DNA from: Methylosarcina fibrata AML-C10
GTDB taxonomy: Bacteria > Pseudomonadota > Gammaproteobacteria > Methylococcales > Methylomonadaceae
Assembly: GCF_000372865.1 (NCBI RefSeq)
Contig: NZ_KB889965.1
Span: forward strand, 3,927,786 to 3,991,785
Length of the DNA stretch: 64,000 nt
Direction: 5' to 3'
Each line of letters begins with the position of its first letter. The stretch's first letter is position 1. A program made the position numbers and the translations under genes. Below, piece by piece: positions 37,513-46,495 of the stretch. The notes under the pieces are model-generated. The model worked only from the letters and a program-made list of their open reading frames with translations, did no database searches and was not told the DNA's origin.

Positions 37513-38346
37513 TTATTTGAGCCGTTTCCACCGGCCCGGGACATAATCCAGCGCTTCCTGAATGTTCAGGTCGCGGGTGGCGCCTCCGGTTCGTACGTAG
37601 AATTTGGGACCGTTGCCCTGGTCGAGAAATACGGGCCGGCGCGACGGCGAAACGATCAGCCGGCACACGTCCTTGCGGTCGATCACGTGGAACAGCACAT
37701 GGACGAAAGAACAGAGATCGGCGCCCAGATTGCTGGAAATGGAGGTCATCAAGGCCTGCTCGAAGCCGTCCTGATCGGGCCGTTTCAGCGTCTGATAGTC
37801 TTTTTCCAGACCCAGGATCTCGCCGTTGTCGGCGACACCGATCAGCAGCGTGCCTCCGACATGGCTGTTCAGAAAACCCGCCAGGGTCTTCAGGACCACG
37901 CCCTCGAGGGCGCGGTTGATGCGCGATTCGGCCAGATCCCAGCGAAACGTCGATTTGAATTCCAGATAGGGACCTTCGCCCTGCCGAATGATCGACGGCA
38001 GGTCCTTGTCCAGTTCCGACTTCAGGCGGTCGATCGGCATGAAGCGGTGATGGATGACCTTGTAGAGCCCGAGCGACAACACGCCGATCATCGCCCCGAT
38101 TTCGGCATAGAAGATGATCAGCAGCAAATTGTTCTGGGAAATCCGTCCCATCAGCAGGTCCTTGACCTGGCTCAGCATGTATTCGATCGAGGACAGCGCA
38201 TCGGCGTCCTGTTCACGTGCGTTGATGTAATCGTAGCTCGGGGCGAGCACGAGTATGCCGATGACGGCTCCGGCCAGGGCGGCGATCAAGTAAAGTTTTA
38301 ACTGCTGACGCCAGATCAGCATCATCAACAAGAGAAGTCTTTTCAT
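37513..38346 (-). CDS. Membrane-anchored AlbA_2 (Schlafen-like) domain protein
   Basis: A 277-residue protein. Two N-terminal membrane helices (about 15-37 and 70-95) precede a cytoplasmic AlbA_2 domain (about 115-225) with EGPYLEFKSTFRWDL, ALEGVVLKTLAGFLNSHVGGTLLIGVADNGEI and a closing beta region. AlbA_2 domains occur in ATP-binding or nucleic-acid-associated proteins and in membrane-anchored forms of unknown role. It lies 11 bases upstream of cobS in the same direction, so it may be co-transcribed with the cobalamin genes, with no known link to them. Confidence 0.8.
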   Translation of the reverse strand: MKRLLLLMMLIWRQQLKLYLIAALAGAVIGILVLAPSYDYINAREQDADALSSIEYMLSQVKDLLMGRISQNNLLLIIFYAEIGAMIGVLSLGLYKVIHHRFMPIDRLKSELDKDLPSIIRQGEGPYLEFKSTFRWDLAESRINRALEGVVLKTLAGFLNSHVGGTLLIGVADNGEILGLEKDYQTLKRPDQDGFEQALMTSISSNLGADLCSFVHVLFHVIDRKDVCRLIVSPSRRPVFLDQGNGPKFYVRTGGATRDLNIQEALDYVPGRWKRLK

Positions 38347-38460
38347 TAAGCGTTTTCGGTCATATCGTAAAAAATGATTCGCAAATATTTCCAGTAGAGT
38401 ATCCCGGATACTTTAATAAAAAATTAACTGAGATTCTGCCGTTCCCTTTTTTCCAGCAGC

Positions 38461-39522
38461 TCATGGTAGTGAAGTTTGCCCCAATGTGCGGGAATCGACG
38501 CCGGCCTCTGCGAACGTGGCCATCTCGTTCAGAAAGCCGGTAGCCGATCGCAGCAAGGGGAACGCCAGAGCGATGCCCGAGCCTTCGCCCAGGCGCAGGT
38601 CGAGGTTGAGCAAAGGCCGAGCCCCAAAATGATCCAGCAAAGCGCGATGGCCCTGCTCGCAGGAGACATGGCTGAAGATGCAGTAGTCGAGCACGTCCGG
38701 ATACAGTCCGGCAGCGACGAGCAGGGCGCTGCAGGCGATGAAACCGTCCACCGGAATCACCATCTTCAACTCGGCGGCTTTTAGAAAAGCGCCCGTCATC
38801 ATCGCGATTTCAAATCCGCCGAAAGTCGCCAGGGCCTCGAAAGGGCCGGAGACGTCGGGATGGCGCCGGACGGCCTGGCGCAATACCTCGAGCTTGTGCT
38901 TGAATTGCCCGTCCGAAAGCCCGGTGCCGCGTCCTGTGCACTGTTCCAGCGGCAGACCGGTCAGACAGTGCATCAACAGGGCGGCCGACGAGGTATTGCC
39001 GATGCCCATTTCGCCGAAACCGACGCAGTTGCAGCCGGTCCGGTAGAGACTCAGAACCTGTTCGGCGCCTGTCTGCACGGCGGCGAGGCATTGATCCGAG
39101 GTCATGGCCGGCTGTGTTAAAAAATTCCGGGTGCCTCGGCCGACCTTGGCGTCGATCAGGCCGGAGCAAGAGCCCAAATCCGCGTTTACTCCGGCATCGA
39201 CGATCCGCAAGGCGATGCCGTGCTGGCGAGCAAAGACGTTGATCGCGGCGCCCCCCGCCAGAAAATTGGCGACCATCTGCGCCGTCACCGACTGGGGATA
39301 GGCGCTGACGCCCGAGTCGGCGATGCCGTGATCGCCCGCGAACACGATAATGTGCGGATTATTCAATGAAGGCGTCAGGCTGTTCAGAATCAGACCGATT
39401 TGCAGCGCCAGCGCTTCCAGTTGGCCCAAGGCGCCCAGCGGTTTGGTTTTCTGATCGATTTTGGCCTGGAGAGCCGGAGCCAGGTCCTCCGGCAACGGCG
39501 TAATGTCGAACGCTAGCGGCAC
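38461..39522 (-). CDS. cobT: Nicotinate-nucleotide-dimethylbenzimidazole phosphoribosyltransferase
   Basis: A 353-residue protein of normal CobT length. Family sequences visible include KTKPLGALGQLEALALQIG, VFAGDHGIADSGVSAYPQ, GFGEMGIGNTSSAALL and the C-terminal LRLGEGSGIALAFPLL, whose Glu is the catalytic base in the family. It activates the lower ligand dimethylbenzimidazole to alpha-ribazole phosphate. The start is GTG and lies inside the bluB 3' end, so the two are probably co-translated. Confidence 0.96.
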   Translation of the reverse strand: MPLAFDITPLPEDLAPALQAKIDQKTKPLGALGQLEALALQIGLILNSLTPSLNNPHIIVFAGDHGIADSGVSAYPQSVTAQMVANFLAGGAAINVFARQHGIALRIVDAGVNADLGSCSGLIDAKVGRGTRNFLTQPAMTSDQCLAAVQTGAEQVLSLYRTGCNCVGFGEMGIGNTSSAALLMHCLTGLPLEQCTGRGTGLSDGQFKHKLEVLRQAVRRHPDVSGPFEALATFGGFEIAMMTGAFLKAAELKMVIPVDGFIACSALLVAAGLYPDVLDYCIFSHVSCEQGHRALLDHFGARPLLNLDLRLGEGSGIALAFPLLRSATGFLNEMATFAEAGVDSRTLGQTSLP

Positions 39523-40166
39523 GGGGTATTCCAGTCATTCTCGAACAGCAGGGCATCAAGCTCCTTGCGTTCGGCCCAACGTTCCTGTTCCAGCATCGGC
39601 CGGTCGTAAAATCGGGCGACGTGGCCGAGGCACAAAATGGCCGCAGGATGGCTGCCGGCCGGCATCGCCAGCAAAGTCTTCAATTCTTCCGGATCGAACA
39701 GAGACACCCAGCCCAGGCCCAATCCTTCCGCCCGCGCGGCCAGCCACATGTTCTGGATGGCGCAGGCCAAGGATGCAAGATCCATTTCCGGCAGCGTACG
39801 GCGCCCGAACACGGCCTTCTCTCGTCCGTCGGCCAAGGCGGCCACGAGCACCACCGCGCATTCGCTCAAGCCTTCGACCTTCAATTTCATGAATTCGTCT
39901 TCGCGCTCGCCCAGGGCTTTGGCCGTGCGCCGGCGTTCCTTCTCGACCAGCGCATGAATCCGCCGGCGCAGGTCGGCGCAGGTGATGCGGATGAACCGCC
40001 AGGGCTGCATGAAGCCGACGCTGGGCGCACGGTGCGCGGCCTCGAGCAAACGTCTCAACTGTTCGGGATCGACCGGATCGGGCAGGAAATGGCGCATGTC
40101 GCGCCGCTCGTAAATGGCCCGGTAGACCGCGGCGCGCTCCGCGTCGGAGAAACGGTGCCGGGTCAT
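39513..40166 (-). CDS. bluB: 5,6-dimethylbenzimidazole synthase
   Basis: A 217-residue flavin enzyme of the nitroreductase fold. BluB-type features include AVYRAIYERRDMRHFLPDPVD, LLEAAHRAPSVGFMQPWRFIRI, ARAEGLGLGWVSLFDPEEL and ETLEWA-type C-terminal region (MLEQERWAERKEL). It cleaves reduced flavin with O2 to make dimethylbenzimidazole, the lower ligand used by CobT. It overlaps cobT and follows a rubredoxin/reductase pair in the same direction. Confidence 0.94.
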   Translation of the reverse strand: MTRHRFSDAERAAVYRAIYERRDMRHFLPDPVDPEQLRRLLEAAHRAPSVGFMQPWRFIRITCADLRRRIHALVEKERRRTAKALGEREDEFMKLKVEGLSECAVVLVAALADGREKAVFGRRTLPEMDLASLACAIQNMWLAARAEGLGLGWVSLFDPEELKTLLAMPAGSHPAAILCLGHVARFYDRPMLEQERWAERKELDALLFENDWNTPCR

Positions 40167-40211
40167 GGGCTCAGGCAGCTCGGCGATTCATCCAGCCGCA
40201 GCCAACGGTAA

Positions 40212-41231
40212 TCAAAGATGATAGGGATGCACGGCTTCGAATCCATGAACCTTGGCTTTGGTGGTGAAGGCCGGCGGAGTCCAGTTCGAGTCTTCCCGGC
40301 CGGCCAGACGGCCGGCCAGCCACTGGGCCTGGCTCCGTATCGGCAGGATATAGGCGTACAGTTTGCCGTTCGGCAGTTCGGCCAGGTCGCCCAGTGCGAA
40401 AATATCGGGATCGCCGGTCTGCAATCTTTCATCCACCTTGATGCCTCGGCCCACGTCAAGTCCTGCCTGTTGCGCCATTTCCGTGCGCGGCTTGAAGCCG
40501 CAGGCCACGATCACGCCGTCGAATTCGGCGGCGGCACCGTCCGTGTTCGTCAGGCTGATTTTGTCGCCGTCGCGGGCGAGGCTTTGCGCGGACTGGTTCA
40601 GCAACACTTCGACGCCCGATGCCGTCAGGATCTCCAGCAGGCGCTGAGAATCCTCGGCTTCCAGTTGGCGCTCCATCAGGCGGTCCATGACGTGGAACAA
40701 AGTCACCGGGTCTCCGGACACGGCCAGATCCGAGGCTACTTCGCACCCGATCAGGCCGCCGCCGACGATGGCCCAGTGCGGACGGCGGTTCCGGTCCAGA
40801 AAACCCTGGCGGAACGTTCTCAAGACTTTCAAATCGGCCAGGCTGTTCAGACAAAAAAACAGCGGCCGGTAAGGCCGGAGCGGCGGCGGAATGAAGGCGG
40901 CCGACCCCTGGGCGATAATCAGCTTGTCGTAAGACAGCGGCGTCTGCCGGCCGGCGTCTTTCCATTCGATAGTCCGGTCGCTGCGGTGAATCGCGGTGAT
41001 CTCGGCGCCGCAGAGCACGTCGATACGATTGCCGCGCAGCGCTTCGAAGGGCTTCAGGATGATGGATTGCTCGATGTCGTTCTTGCTGAATCCCCGCGAC
41101 AGCAGCGGCCGGGAATAATAGCCGTCGGTTTCGCGGGTGACCAGCGTAATGTCGGAATCGGCCGCCAGCGCGCGATATTTTTCGGCAAAAGTAACCCCGG
41201 CGACGCCGGAGCCGATAATGACCACATGCAT
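40212..41231 (-). CDS. FAD-dependent rubredoxin reductase-type oxidoreductase
   Basis: A 339-residue pyridine nucleotide-disulfide oxidoreductase-like flavoprotein without redox cysteines. It has the FAD-binding start VIIGSGVAGVTFAEKYRAL, a second nucleotide-binding motif AIVGGGLIGCEVASDLA and a closing FAD motif DIFALGDLAELPNG. Proteins of this type reduce rubredoxin using NAD(P)H. The rubredoxin gene lies 21 bases upstream, which supports that role. It is shorter than the roughly 380-residue forms, ending in VHPYHL. Confidence 0.88.
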   Translation of the reverse strand: MHVVIIGSGVAGVTFAEKYRALAADSDITLVTRETDGYYSRPLLSRGFSKNDIEQSIILKPFEALRGNRIDVLCGAEITAIHRSDRTIEWKDAGRQTPLSYDKLIIAQGSAAFIPPPLRPYRPLFFCLNSLADLKVLRTFRQGFLDRNRRPHWAIVGGGLIGCEVASDLAVSGDPVTLFHVMDRLMERQLEAEDSQRLLEILTASGVEVLLNQSAQSLARDGDKISLTNTDGAAAEFDGVIVACGFKPRTEMAQQAGLDVGRGIKVDERLQTGDPDIFALGDLAELPNGKLYAYILPIRSQAQWLAGRLAGREDSNWTPPAFTTKAKVHGFEAVHPYHL

Positions 41232-41252
41232 ATGTTTCGCCTGAACCGGGGA

Positions 41253-41423
41253 TTAATCGATTAATTCGTAATCGCTTTTTACCGTGCCGCATTCGGGGCA
41301 GCGCCAGTCTTCCGGCACATCTTCCCAACGCGTTCCGGGGGCAATGCCGGTATCCGGGTCACCGTCTTTCTCGTCATAGATGTGGCCGCAAACAGTGCAT
41401 TGATATCTTCTGTATTCAGACAT
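41253..41423 (-). CDS. Rubredoxin
   Basis: A 56-residue rubredoxin with the four iron ligands in CTVCG and CPECG, plus the family sequence YDEKDGDPDTGIAPGTRWEDVPEDW. The ATG at 41423 has AGAGGTG about 6 bases upstream; the longer frame is not needed. It carries single electrons, here probably from the adjacent reductase to an unidentified oxidase or peroxide/superoxide-reducing partner. Confidence 0.97.
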   Translation of the reverse strand: MSEYRRYQCTVCGHIYDEKDGDPDTGIAPGTRWEDVPEDWRCPECGTVKSDYELID

Positions 41424-41499
41424 GGTTTCACCTCTTTTTGTCATCAGAGACGGCTCCGCCGGGGAGCCGGGTTGGCCCGGCTTATTTTTCTGTCCATTT

Positions 41500-42648
41500 T
41501 CAATCCGGGCTCGGCATTTTATGTTTAAATGGCAAATGGCTTGCCGCTTCCTGCCGGTAATTATGCACGGCTTTTCTCTCCCGCGCTAAAAAATGTTCGA
41601 TGGCTTTGGCAAAACCGGGGTCTTTAATCCAGTGCGCAGAGCAGGTAGCGACCGGCGTAAACCCGCGTGCGATCTTGTGCTCTCCCTGAGCGCCGGAATC
41701 GAAGCGTTGCAGGCCCTGCTCGATGCAATATTCCAGGCCCTGATAATAGCAGGCTTCAAAATGCAGAAAAGCGAATTCTTCCAGGCAGCCCCAATAGCGG
41801 CCGTACAAGGTATCGGCGCCGATGAAGCTGAGCGCGGCGCCGACATGGGATTTTTCTTTGACGGCCAGCACCATCAGCATTCTGTCGCCCATCGTTGCCG
41901 CGCATTTCAGAAAAAAGTCGAGATTCAAATAAGGGCGCATGCCTTTTTTCAGGTAGGTCATCTGATAGAACCGGAAAAATGCCCGCCATTCGGCCTCGCC
42001 GATGTTGCTGCCGGCGAGGCGGATCAATTCGATGCCGGCCTCCTTGACTTTCCGGCGTTCCCGGCGGATCATCTTGCGCTTGCCGGAAGTGCAATTCTGG
42101 ACAAAATCCTCGAAATCGCGGTAGTTTTCATTAAACCAGTGAAACTGCACGTCTTCGCGGAGCAGAAGGCCGGAGGCTTCAAGCCCGGCCGCCTGGGCCG
42201 CGCTCGGAAACAGACAGTGCCACGAGGAGACGGCATGGGTTTCCGGATGATCCTTGAGCGCGTTCAACAGCAACGGGAGCAAATCCGCTTCCGAACGAAA
42301 GCCGTCGCACGCGAGTCGGGGACCCTGGCAGGGGGTAAAGGGAATCGCCGTCAGCCACTTGGGATAATAGGAAAAACCATGCCGCTGATAAGCTTCCGCC
42401 CACGGCTGATCGAAGACAAATTCGCCGGCGGAATGGTATTTCAGATACAACGGCATCAAGGCGGTCAGCCGGTCTCCGTCGAAAACCAGCATATGCCTGG
42501 CGATCCAACCGGTTTGTTCGGAGACCGAGCCGCTGTCCTCGAGCGCCGATAGAAACTCATGGCGCAGGAAAGGATAACGTTCCCCGGCCAGACGGTTCCA
42601 GGCCGACGCGTCGATCCGGGAAAGGCTATCGATCAGTTTTACATCCAT
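41500..42648 (-). CDS. FemAB-like GNAT-fold protein (PF04339-type)
   Basis: A 382-residue protein of the peptidoglycan-biosynthesis-related GNAT group, with family sequences ERYPFLRHEFLSALEDSGSV, YLKYHSAGEFVFDQPWAEAY, GLLLREDVQFHWFNENYRDFEDFV and GRYWGCLEEFAFLHFEACYYQGLEYCIE. Related proteins are annotated as N-acetyltransferases or peptidogalycan synthesis proteins, but substrates are not established. It stands alone and diverges from the DUF938 methyltransferase gene. Confidence 0.88.
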   Translation of the reverse strand: MDVKLIDSLSRIDASAWNRLAGERYPFLRHEFLSALEDSGSVSEQTGWIARHMLVFDGDRLTALMPLYLKYHSAGEFVFDQPWAEAYQRHGFSYYPKWLTAIPFTPCQGPRLACDGFRSEADLLPLLLNALKDHPETHAVSSWHCLFPSAAQAAGLEASGLLLREDVQFHWFNENYRDFEDFVQNCTSGKRKMIRRERRKVKEAGIELIRLAGSNIGEAEWRAFFRFYQMTYLKKGMRPYLNLDFFLKCAATMGDRMLMVLAVKEKSHVGAALSFIGADTLYGRYWGCLEEFAFLHFEACYYQGLEYCIEQGLQRFDSGAQGEHKIARGFTPVATCSAHWIKDPGFAKAIEHFLARERKAVHNYRQEAASHLPFKHKMPSPD

Positions 42649-42721
42649 AGGTCAAAACGTTACCGTTCAATCTGCGGAATACGAAATTCATAGAATATCA
42701 TCAACCGGCGGAGATTCGCCA

Positions 42722-43351
42722 ATGAAGCTCGGCAAACCGTTTTCACAAGCTTGCGAAAACAATAAGGATCCGATCCTGCAAGTCATTCACACCGTATTCG
42801 ACCGGCCGGCGACGGTTTGGGAGATCGGCAGCGGCACCGGACAGCACGCCTGTCATTTTGCCCGTAGCCTGCCTCACATTCAATGGCAGCCGACCGATCT
42901 GGAAGAGCGGCTTCCGGGCATGCGCCTCTGGCTGGAAGAAGCGCAATTGGCCAACATCCGTCCGCCGCTGAGCCTGAACGTGGCCGACTCCGAATGGCCC
43001 TGCCGGACCATCGAGGCAGTGTTTACCGCGAACACTCTGCACATCATGAGCTGGGAAAAGGTCGGGCTGTTCTTCCAAGGGCTGTCGACGCGTTTGATTC
43101 AGAGCGCGCCGGTGTGCATTTACGGCCCGTTCAATTACCGGGGAGCTTATACCAGCGACAGCAATGCGCGCTTCGACCGATGGCTCAAGGAGAACGATCC
43201 GGCCAGCGGCATCCGGGACTTTGAAGCAGTCGCACGGCTGGCGTGGCAAAGCGGGTTGACGCTGATCGACGACGTTGCCATGCCCGCCAACAATCGGCTG
43301 TTGATTTTCAGAAAAACCGGAATGGCGGAGCTTCCGGACGCGCCGTTATAA
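42722..43351 (+). CDS. DUF938 class I SAM-dependent methyltransferase-like protein
   Basis: A 209-residue protein of the DUF938 family: KPFSQACENNKDPILQVI, the SAM-binding glycine motif VWEIGSGTGQHACHFA, WQPTDLEERLPGM, and FTANTLHIMSWEKVGLFFQG and YGPFNYRGAYTSDSN. The methyltransferase role is predicted by fold, and the substrate is unknown. Its end overlaps the convergent fructosamine kinase gene by 6 bases. Confidence 0.92.
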   Translation: MKLGKPFSQACENNKDPILQVIHTVFDRPATVWEIGSGTGQHACHFARSLPHIQWQPTDLEERLPGMRLWLEEAQLANIRPPLSLNVADSEWPCRTIEAVFTANTLHIMSWEKVGLFFQGLSTRLIQSAPVCIYGPFNYRGAYTSDSNARFDRWLKENDPASGIRDFEAVARLAWQSGLTLIDDVAMPANNRLLIFRKTGMAELPDAPL

Positions 43352-44224
43352 TTCGGACAGCAACTGGTCGATCATGTTTTCCGCCTGCCTCAGATAGCCG
43401 CCGCCGAACAGGTTCAGATGGTTCAGGATATGGTAGAGGTTATAAAGGGTTTTCCGGGTTTTGTAATCCGGATCCAGCGGCCAGGCTTCCCGGTAGGCCG
43501 CATAAAAATCCTGGCTGTAGCCGCCGAATAATTCGGTCATGGCCAAATCGGTCTCGCGGTCGCCGTAATAGCAGGCGGGATCGTAAACGACCGGACGTCC
43601 CGACTTGTCGACCGCGCTGTTGCCTGCCCATAAGTCCCCGTGCAACAGCGAAGGCTCCGGCCGATAACGATCAAAGAAACAAGCCAATTGCGAGCACAGG
43701 CGCTCGCCGTTGAGCTGCAGGCGTCCCCGATAGCCGTTTTGATGAGCCAGTTTCAACTGAAAGGCCAGGCGGTTGTCGCGCCAGAACGAAGGCCAGTCGT
43801 CCTGGGGACTGTTGATCTGCGGCGTGCTGCCGATGGTATTGTCCCGGCTCCAGCCGAAGTAAGAGCGGGTCTGGCGGTGCATTTGAGCCAGTTGCCGGCC
43901 CAGCAGGCGGCAGGAGGATTGGCTCGACGGGCCGAATTCCAGATGCTCGAGCACCAGAAAGGCGTGCTCTTCGGAGGCGCCGAAAGCGACGGGCGCCGGA
44001 ACCATGACCGTTTGCGTGCCGGCAATTTCCTGGAGGCCCAGGCATTCGGCCTCGAACATCGGCAACGTACTGGCATGGTTGAGTTTGACGAAATAAGCGG
44101 CGTCGTTCCCCTGGAGCCGGTACGAGGAATTGATGTCGCCTCCGGCGAGCGCTTGCGCCGCCACGACCTTGAAAGGCCGGCCGGTAGCCGATTCGATTTG
44201 TCTGGACAGGGCTTCCCAATTCAT
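43346..44224 (-). CDS. Fructosamine kinase family protein
   Basis: A 292-residue kinase-fold protein. Conserved segments are GGDINSSYRLQG near the start, FVKLNHASTLPMFEAECLGL, LVLEHLEF and the catalytic motif SLLHGDLWAGN, with PVVYDPACYYGDRETDLAMTELFGG after it. Bacterial members (YniA type) phosphorylate sugar-amine adducts of proteins and are regarded as repair enzymes. The ATG at 44224 matches the family start; an upstream extension to 44311 is ignored. Confidence 0.92.
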   Translation of the reverse strand: MNWEALSRQIESATGRPFKVVAAQALAGGDINSSYRLQGNDAAYFVKLNHASTLPMFEAECLGLQEIAGTQTVMVPAPVAFGASEEHAFLVLEHLEFGPSSQSSCRLLGRQLAQMHRQTRSYFGWSRDNTIGSTPQINSPQDDWPSFWRDNRLAFQLKLAHQNGYRGRLQLNGERLCSQLACFFDRYRPEPSLLHGDLWAGNSAVDKSGRPVVYDPACYYGDRETDLAMTELFGGYSQDFYAAYREAWPLDPDYKTRKTLYNLYHILNHLNLFGGGYLRQAENMIDQLLSEL

Positions 44225-44341
44225 AACAGTTCGGTATTTCGGTTTAAAGCAGGTCGAAACCAGATCCATGCATGGCCCGGCTCTTTTCCTGACGCGCCTT
44301 TGCGCCGTCAAGCCGAGGACGGCGGCATTCTCCTTTTTTTG

Positions 44342-44908
44342 TTACTGAGAGCCGAAAAAGGCCGCCAGCGCCTTCATGTCTTCTTCGGAAAGATTGCCGG
44401 CCACCGCCTGCATGGGGCCGCTTTTCCGCTCGCCCGACTTGAAGTTCTTCAGTTGTGCGATCAGGTAATCCGGATGCTGGCCGGCCAGCCTTGGAAACTG
44501 GCCGTTGCCTGCCCCCTTTTGCCCGTGGCAGCCCATGCAGATGGCGGATTTTTTCTCGCCCTCCTTGGCCAGTTCCTGGTTGCCGCCGGCTTTGGCCGCG
44601 GGCTGAGCGGAATAATAGGCGGCAAGGTTGTCCATGTCCTCGCGGCTCAAATTGGCGGCCATTCCCTGCATCATCGGGTTTTTACGAGTTTCCGATTTAA
44701 ACGCTTCCAGTTGATTTACAATATAAGCCGGCTGTTGCTTGGCCAGGCTGGGCCATTGCGGATTGCTGCTTTTGCCGCCCTGTCCATGGCAGCCGGCGCA
44801 AACGGCCGATTTTTGTTCGCCGGCTCCGGCATCGGCTGCAAAAGCCGGCATTCCCCACAAACACGAAAACATCAGAGTCGCTGCAATGAATGGCTTCTTA
44901 TTATTCAT
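44342..44908 (-). CDS. Di-heme cytochrome c4-type protein
   Basis: A 188-residue periplasmic cytochrome with a signal peptide ending PAFAADA and two tandem class I cytochrome domains. Heme c sites are CAGCH (Cys37-His41) and CMGCH (about residues 132-136), with the distal Met segments MMQGMAAN and GPMQAVAGN. Cytochromes c4 carry electrons from the bc1 complex to terminal oxidases; a bc1 operon lies 3 kb away. AGGTGAAAT precedes the ATG. Confidence 0.93.
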   Translation of the reverse strand: MNNKKPFIAATLMFSCLWGMPAFAADAGAGEQKSAVCAGCHGQGGKSSNPQWPSLAKQQPAYIVNQLEAFKSETRKNPMMQGMAANLSREDMDNLAAYYSAQPAAKAGGNQELAKEGEKKSAICMGCHGQKGAGNGQFPRLAGQHPDYLIAQLKNFKSGERKSGPMQAVAGNLSEEDMKALAAFFGSQ

Positions 44909-45056
44909 TTATTTCACCTCAACGAAAATAACGACGGACAAGTTCCTGAAGGATGAGCGAAAGGCCGCGTAAGATCCGGTCTCTTGATTTCTGTGGAGAG
45001 TAATATACAACTTAAAGCCTCCGGTGATAATAAAAAGTTCTTCAGTCGAGTAAGAT

Positions 45057-45551
45057 ATGCACCACAATGAAGCCCATTCGGTTCCCGAGCCGGCCATCGG
45101 CATCGGCGGCATCGTCTTCAACAGCCGCAACCAGGTTCTGCTGATCAAGCGGGACAAGCCGCCCGCGCAAGGATTTTGGTCCGTTCCCGGCGGCAAGCAG
45201 GAGGCGGGAGAGTCGATGGCGGAAGCCTGCCGCCGGGAAATCCTCGAGGAAACCGGCCTGATTACGGAAGTAAGACAAATCATGGCGGTCGTCGAAAGAC
45301 GAGTCGAAAATTTTCATTATGTCATCATCGATTTTCTGGCTCAGCTCATGGACCAGCCGACGGTCCTGCCGGTGGCCCAAAGCGATGCCAGCGAAGCCCG
45401 CTGGATCGACGTCGCCGATCTTGCCGATTATCCGCTGGTGGAAGGCCTGGCGGAAATCATCCGGCGCAGTCATGCCGTGCACGTCGGCACGGGCTCGGAC
45501 GGGCTTGTGGATCTTCAGGCCCGGGCGACCGATTTTGTGGTCCGCGGCTGA
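45057..45551 (+). CDS. Nudix hydrolase
   Basis: A 164-residue protein with a complete Nudix box, [24 protein letters not shown], in which the REILEE acidic residues bind metal. The N-terminal [22 protein letters not shown] and the downstream sequence fit ADP-ribose/CTP-type Nudix enzymes, but the substrate cannot be given. It diverges from the cytochrome c4 gene. Confidence 0.9.
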   Translation: MHHNEAHSVPEPAIGIGGIVFNSRNQVLLIKRDKPPAQGFWSVPGGKQEAGESMAEACRREILEETGLITEVRQIMAVVERRVENFHYVIIDFLAQLMDQPTVLPVAQSDASEARWIDVADLADYPLVEGLAEIIRRSHAVHVGTGSDGLVDLQARATDFVVRG

Positions 45552-45738
45552 CTTTGCCCGGGCAAGCGGCGCGCACCCCCCTTTTGTTTTTTGTCCCCGC
45601 ACCCCATATCGCCAGGGAGTCGGCCGTTTCAGGGGTATCCTGTCCCATAGGAAGCCGGCTTTTACCTGGCCGATCGAGCGCTGATCGGCCTCGCCAATGG
45701 ATATCAATCCATTACACTTCAATCACAGAATAGTTCGC

Positions 45739-46071
45739 ATGTCGGAAAAACATATCTATAAAGTTGTTTTCGTTAATCAGGAACAGGTCTACGAAGTCTA
45801 TGTCGGGAACGTCTATCAGGGCGACTGGTACGGATTTGTCGTGATCGAGGACTTTATCTTTGGCGAAAAAAGCACGATTGTGGTCGATCCGACGGAAGAA
45901 AAACTGAGGCACGAATTTGCCGGCGTCGATCGCTGCTTTATTCCTATGCACCGCGTGGTTCGGATCGACCAGGTTAAAAAACGGGGAACGGCTAAAATAG
46001 TCGCGCTCGGCAAGGACGGAGCGGAACGTTGCGACAAGGTGGCTCCCTTGTATTCGCCGGATAAGAAATGA
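45739..46071 (+). CDS. DUF1820 family protein
   Basis: A 110-residue protein matching DUF1820 proteins of gammaproteobacteria: KHIYKVVFVNQEQVYEVYV, QGDWYGFVVIEDFIFGEKSTIVVDP and AGVDRCFIPMHRVVRIDQVKK. No function is established. The ATG at 45739 matches the usual N-terminus; the longer frame from 45697 is not favoured. Confidence 0.9.
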   Translation: MSEKHIYKVVFVNQEQVYEVYVGNVYQGDWYGFVVIEDFIFGEKSTIVVDPTEEKLRHEFAGVDRCFIPMHRVVRIDQVKKRGTAKIVALGKDGAERCDKVAPLYSPDKK

Positions 46072-46081
46072 GCACGTGCTG

Positions 46082-46113
46082 ATCCTTCCGATCGTGCGGT
46101 GATCCGGAAGGAT
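46082..46113. terminator. Hairpin between convergent DUF1820 and sspB genes
   Basis: ATCCTTCCG (46082-46090) and CGGAAGGAT (46105-46113) form a perfect 9-bp stem that extends with a bulge (ATC/GAT). It lies between the two stops and may terminate both transcripts; T-runs are weak. Confidence 0.55.
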
Positions 46114-46114
46114 G

Positions 46115-46495
46115 CTACTTTACAATGCGTAAATTGGGTTTCTCGGAAGGTTTTTTCGGCGTGGAATCGCCTTCGGGACCCGAGTCGTCTTCAGGATCGA
46201 AAATCATGCCCTTGCCGTTTTCCTTGGCGTAAATGGCCAGCACCGCAGGCACGGGGACGACCAGATGCATCGCCTTGCCGCTGAAACGGGCATTGAATTC
46301 GATCGCCTCGTTGCCCAGGGACAGGGCGTCGACGGCTTCGGGCCTGATATTCAGGATAATCTTGCCGTTTTCCGCAAACTGGAGCGGCAAAACGGCGTTG
46401 TTGTCCTCGGCGTTGACCAGGAGATGAGGGGTCAAACGGTTGTCGACAATCCACTCGTACAACGAACGGATCAGATACGGTTTAAGCGGCGTCAT
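46115..46495 (-). CDS. sspB: ClpXP specificity-enhancing factor SspB
   Basis: A 126-residue protein with the SspB core (PYLIRSLYEWIVDNRLTPHLLVNA, AVLPLQFAENGKIILNIRPEA, AIEFNARFSGKAMHLVVPVPAVLAIYAKENGKGM) and an acidic linker ending in the ClpX-binding-like tail PNLRIVK. It delivers ssrA-tagged proteins to ClpXP. The start at 46495 overlaps the sspA stop by 4 bases, the common gammaproteobacterial sspA-sspB pairing. Confidence 0.95.
   Translation of the reverse strand: MTPLKPYLIRSLYEWIVDNRLTPHLLVNAEDNNAVLPLQFAENGKIILNIRPEAVDALSLGNEAIEFNARFSGKAMHLVVPVPAVLAIYAKENGKGMIFDPEDDSGPEGDSTPKKPSEKPNLRIVK

Noticed and set aside
36771-37544. Extension of the cobC frame through the cobS gene
   Set aside because: It reads Arg-rich noise antiphase to the clear CobS protein; cobC begins at the family-typical ATG at 36770.
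38347-38460. Cobalamin riboswitch for the cob genes
   Set aside because: No B12-box-like sequence was seen by eye here or before bluB; the gaps are too short for a full riboswitch.
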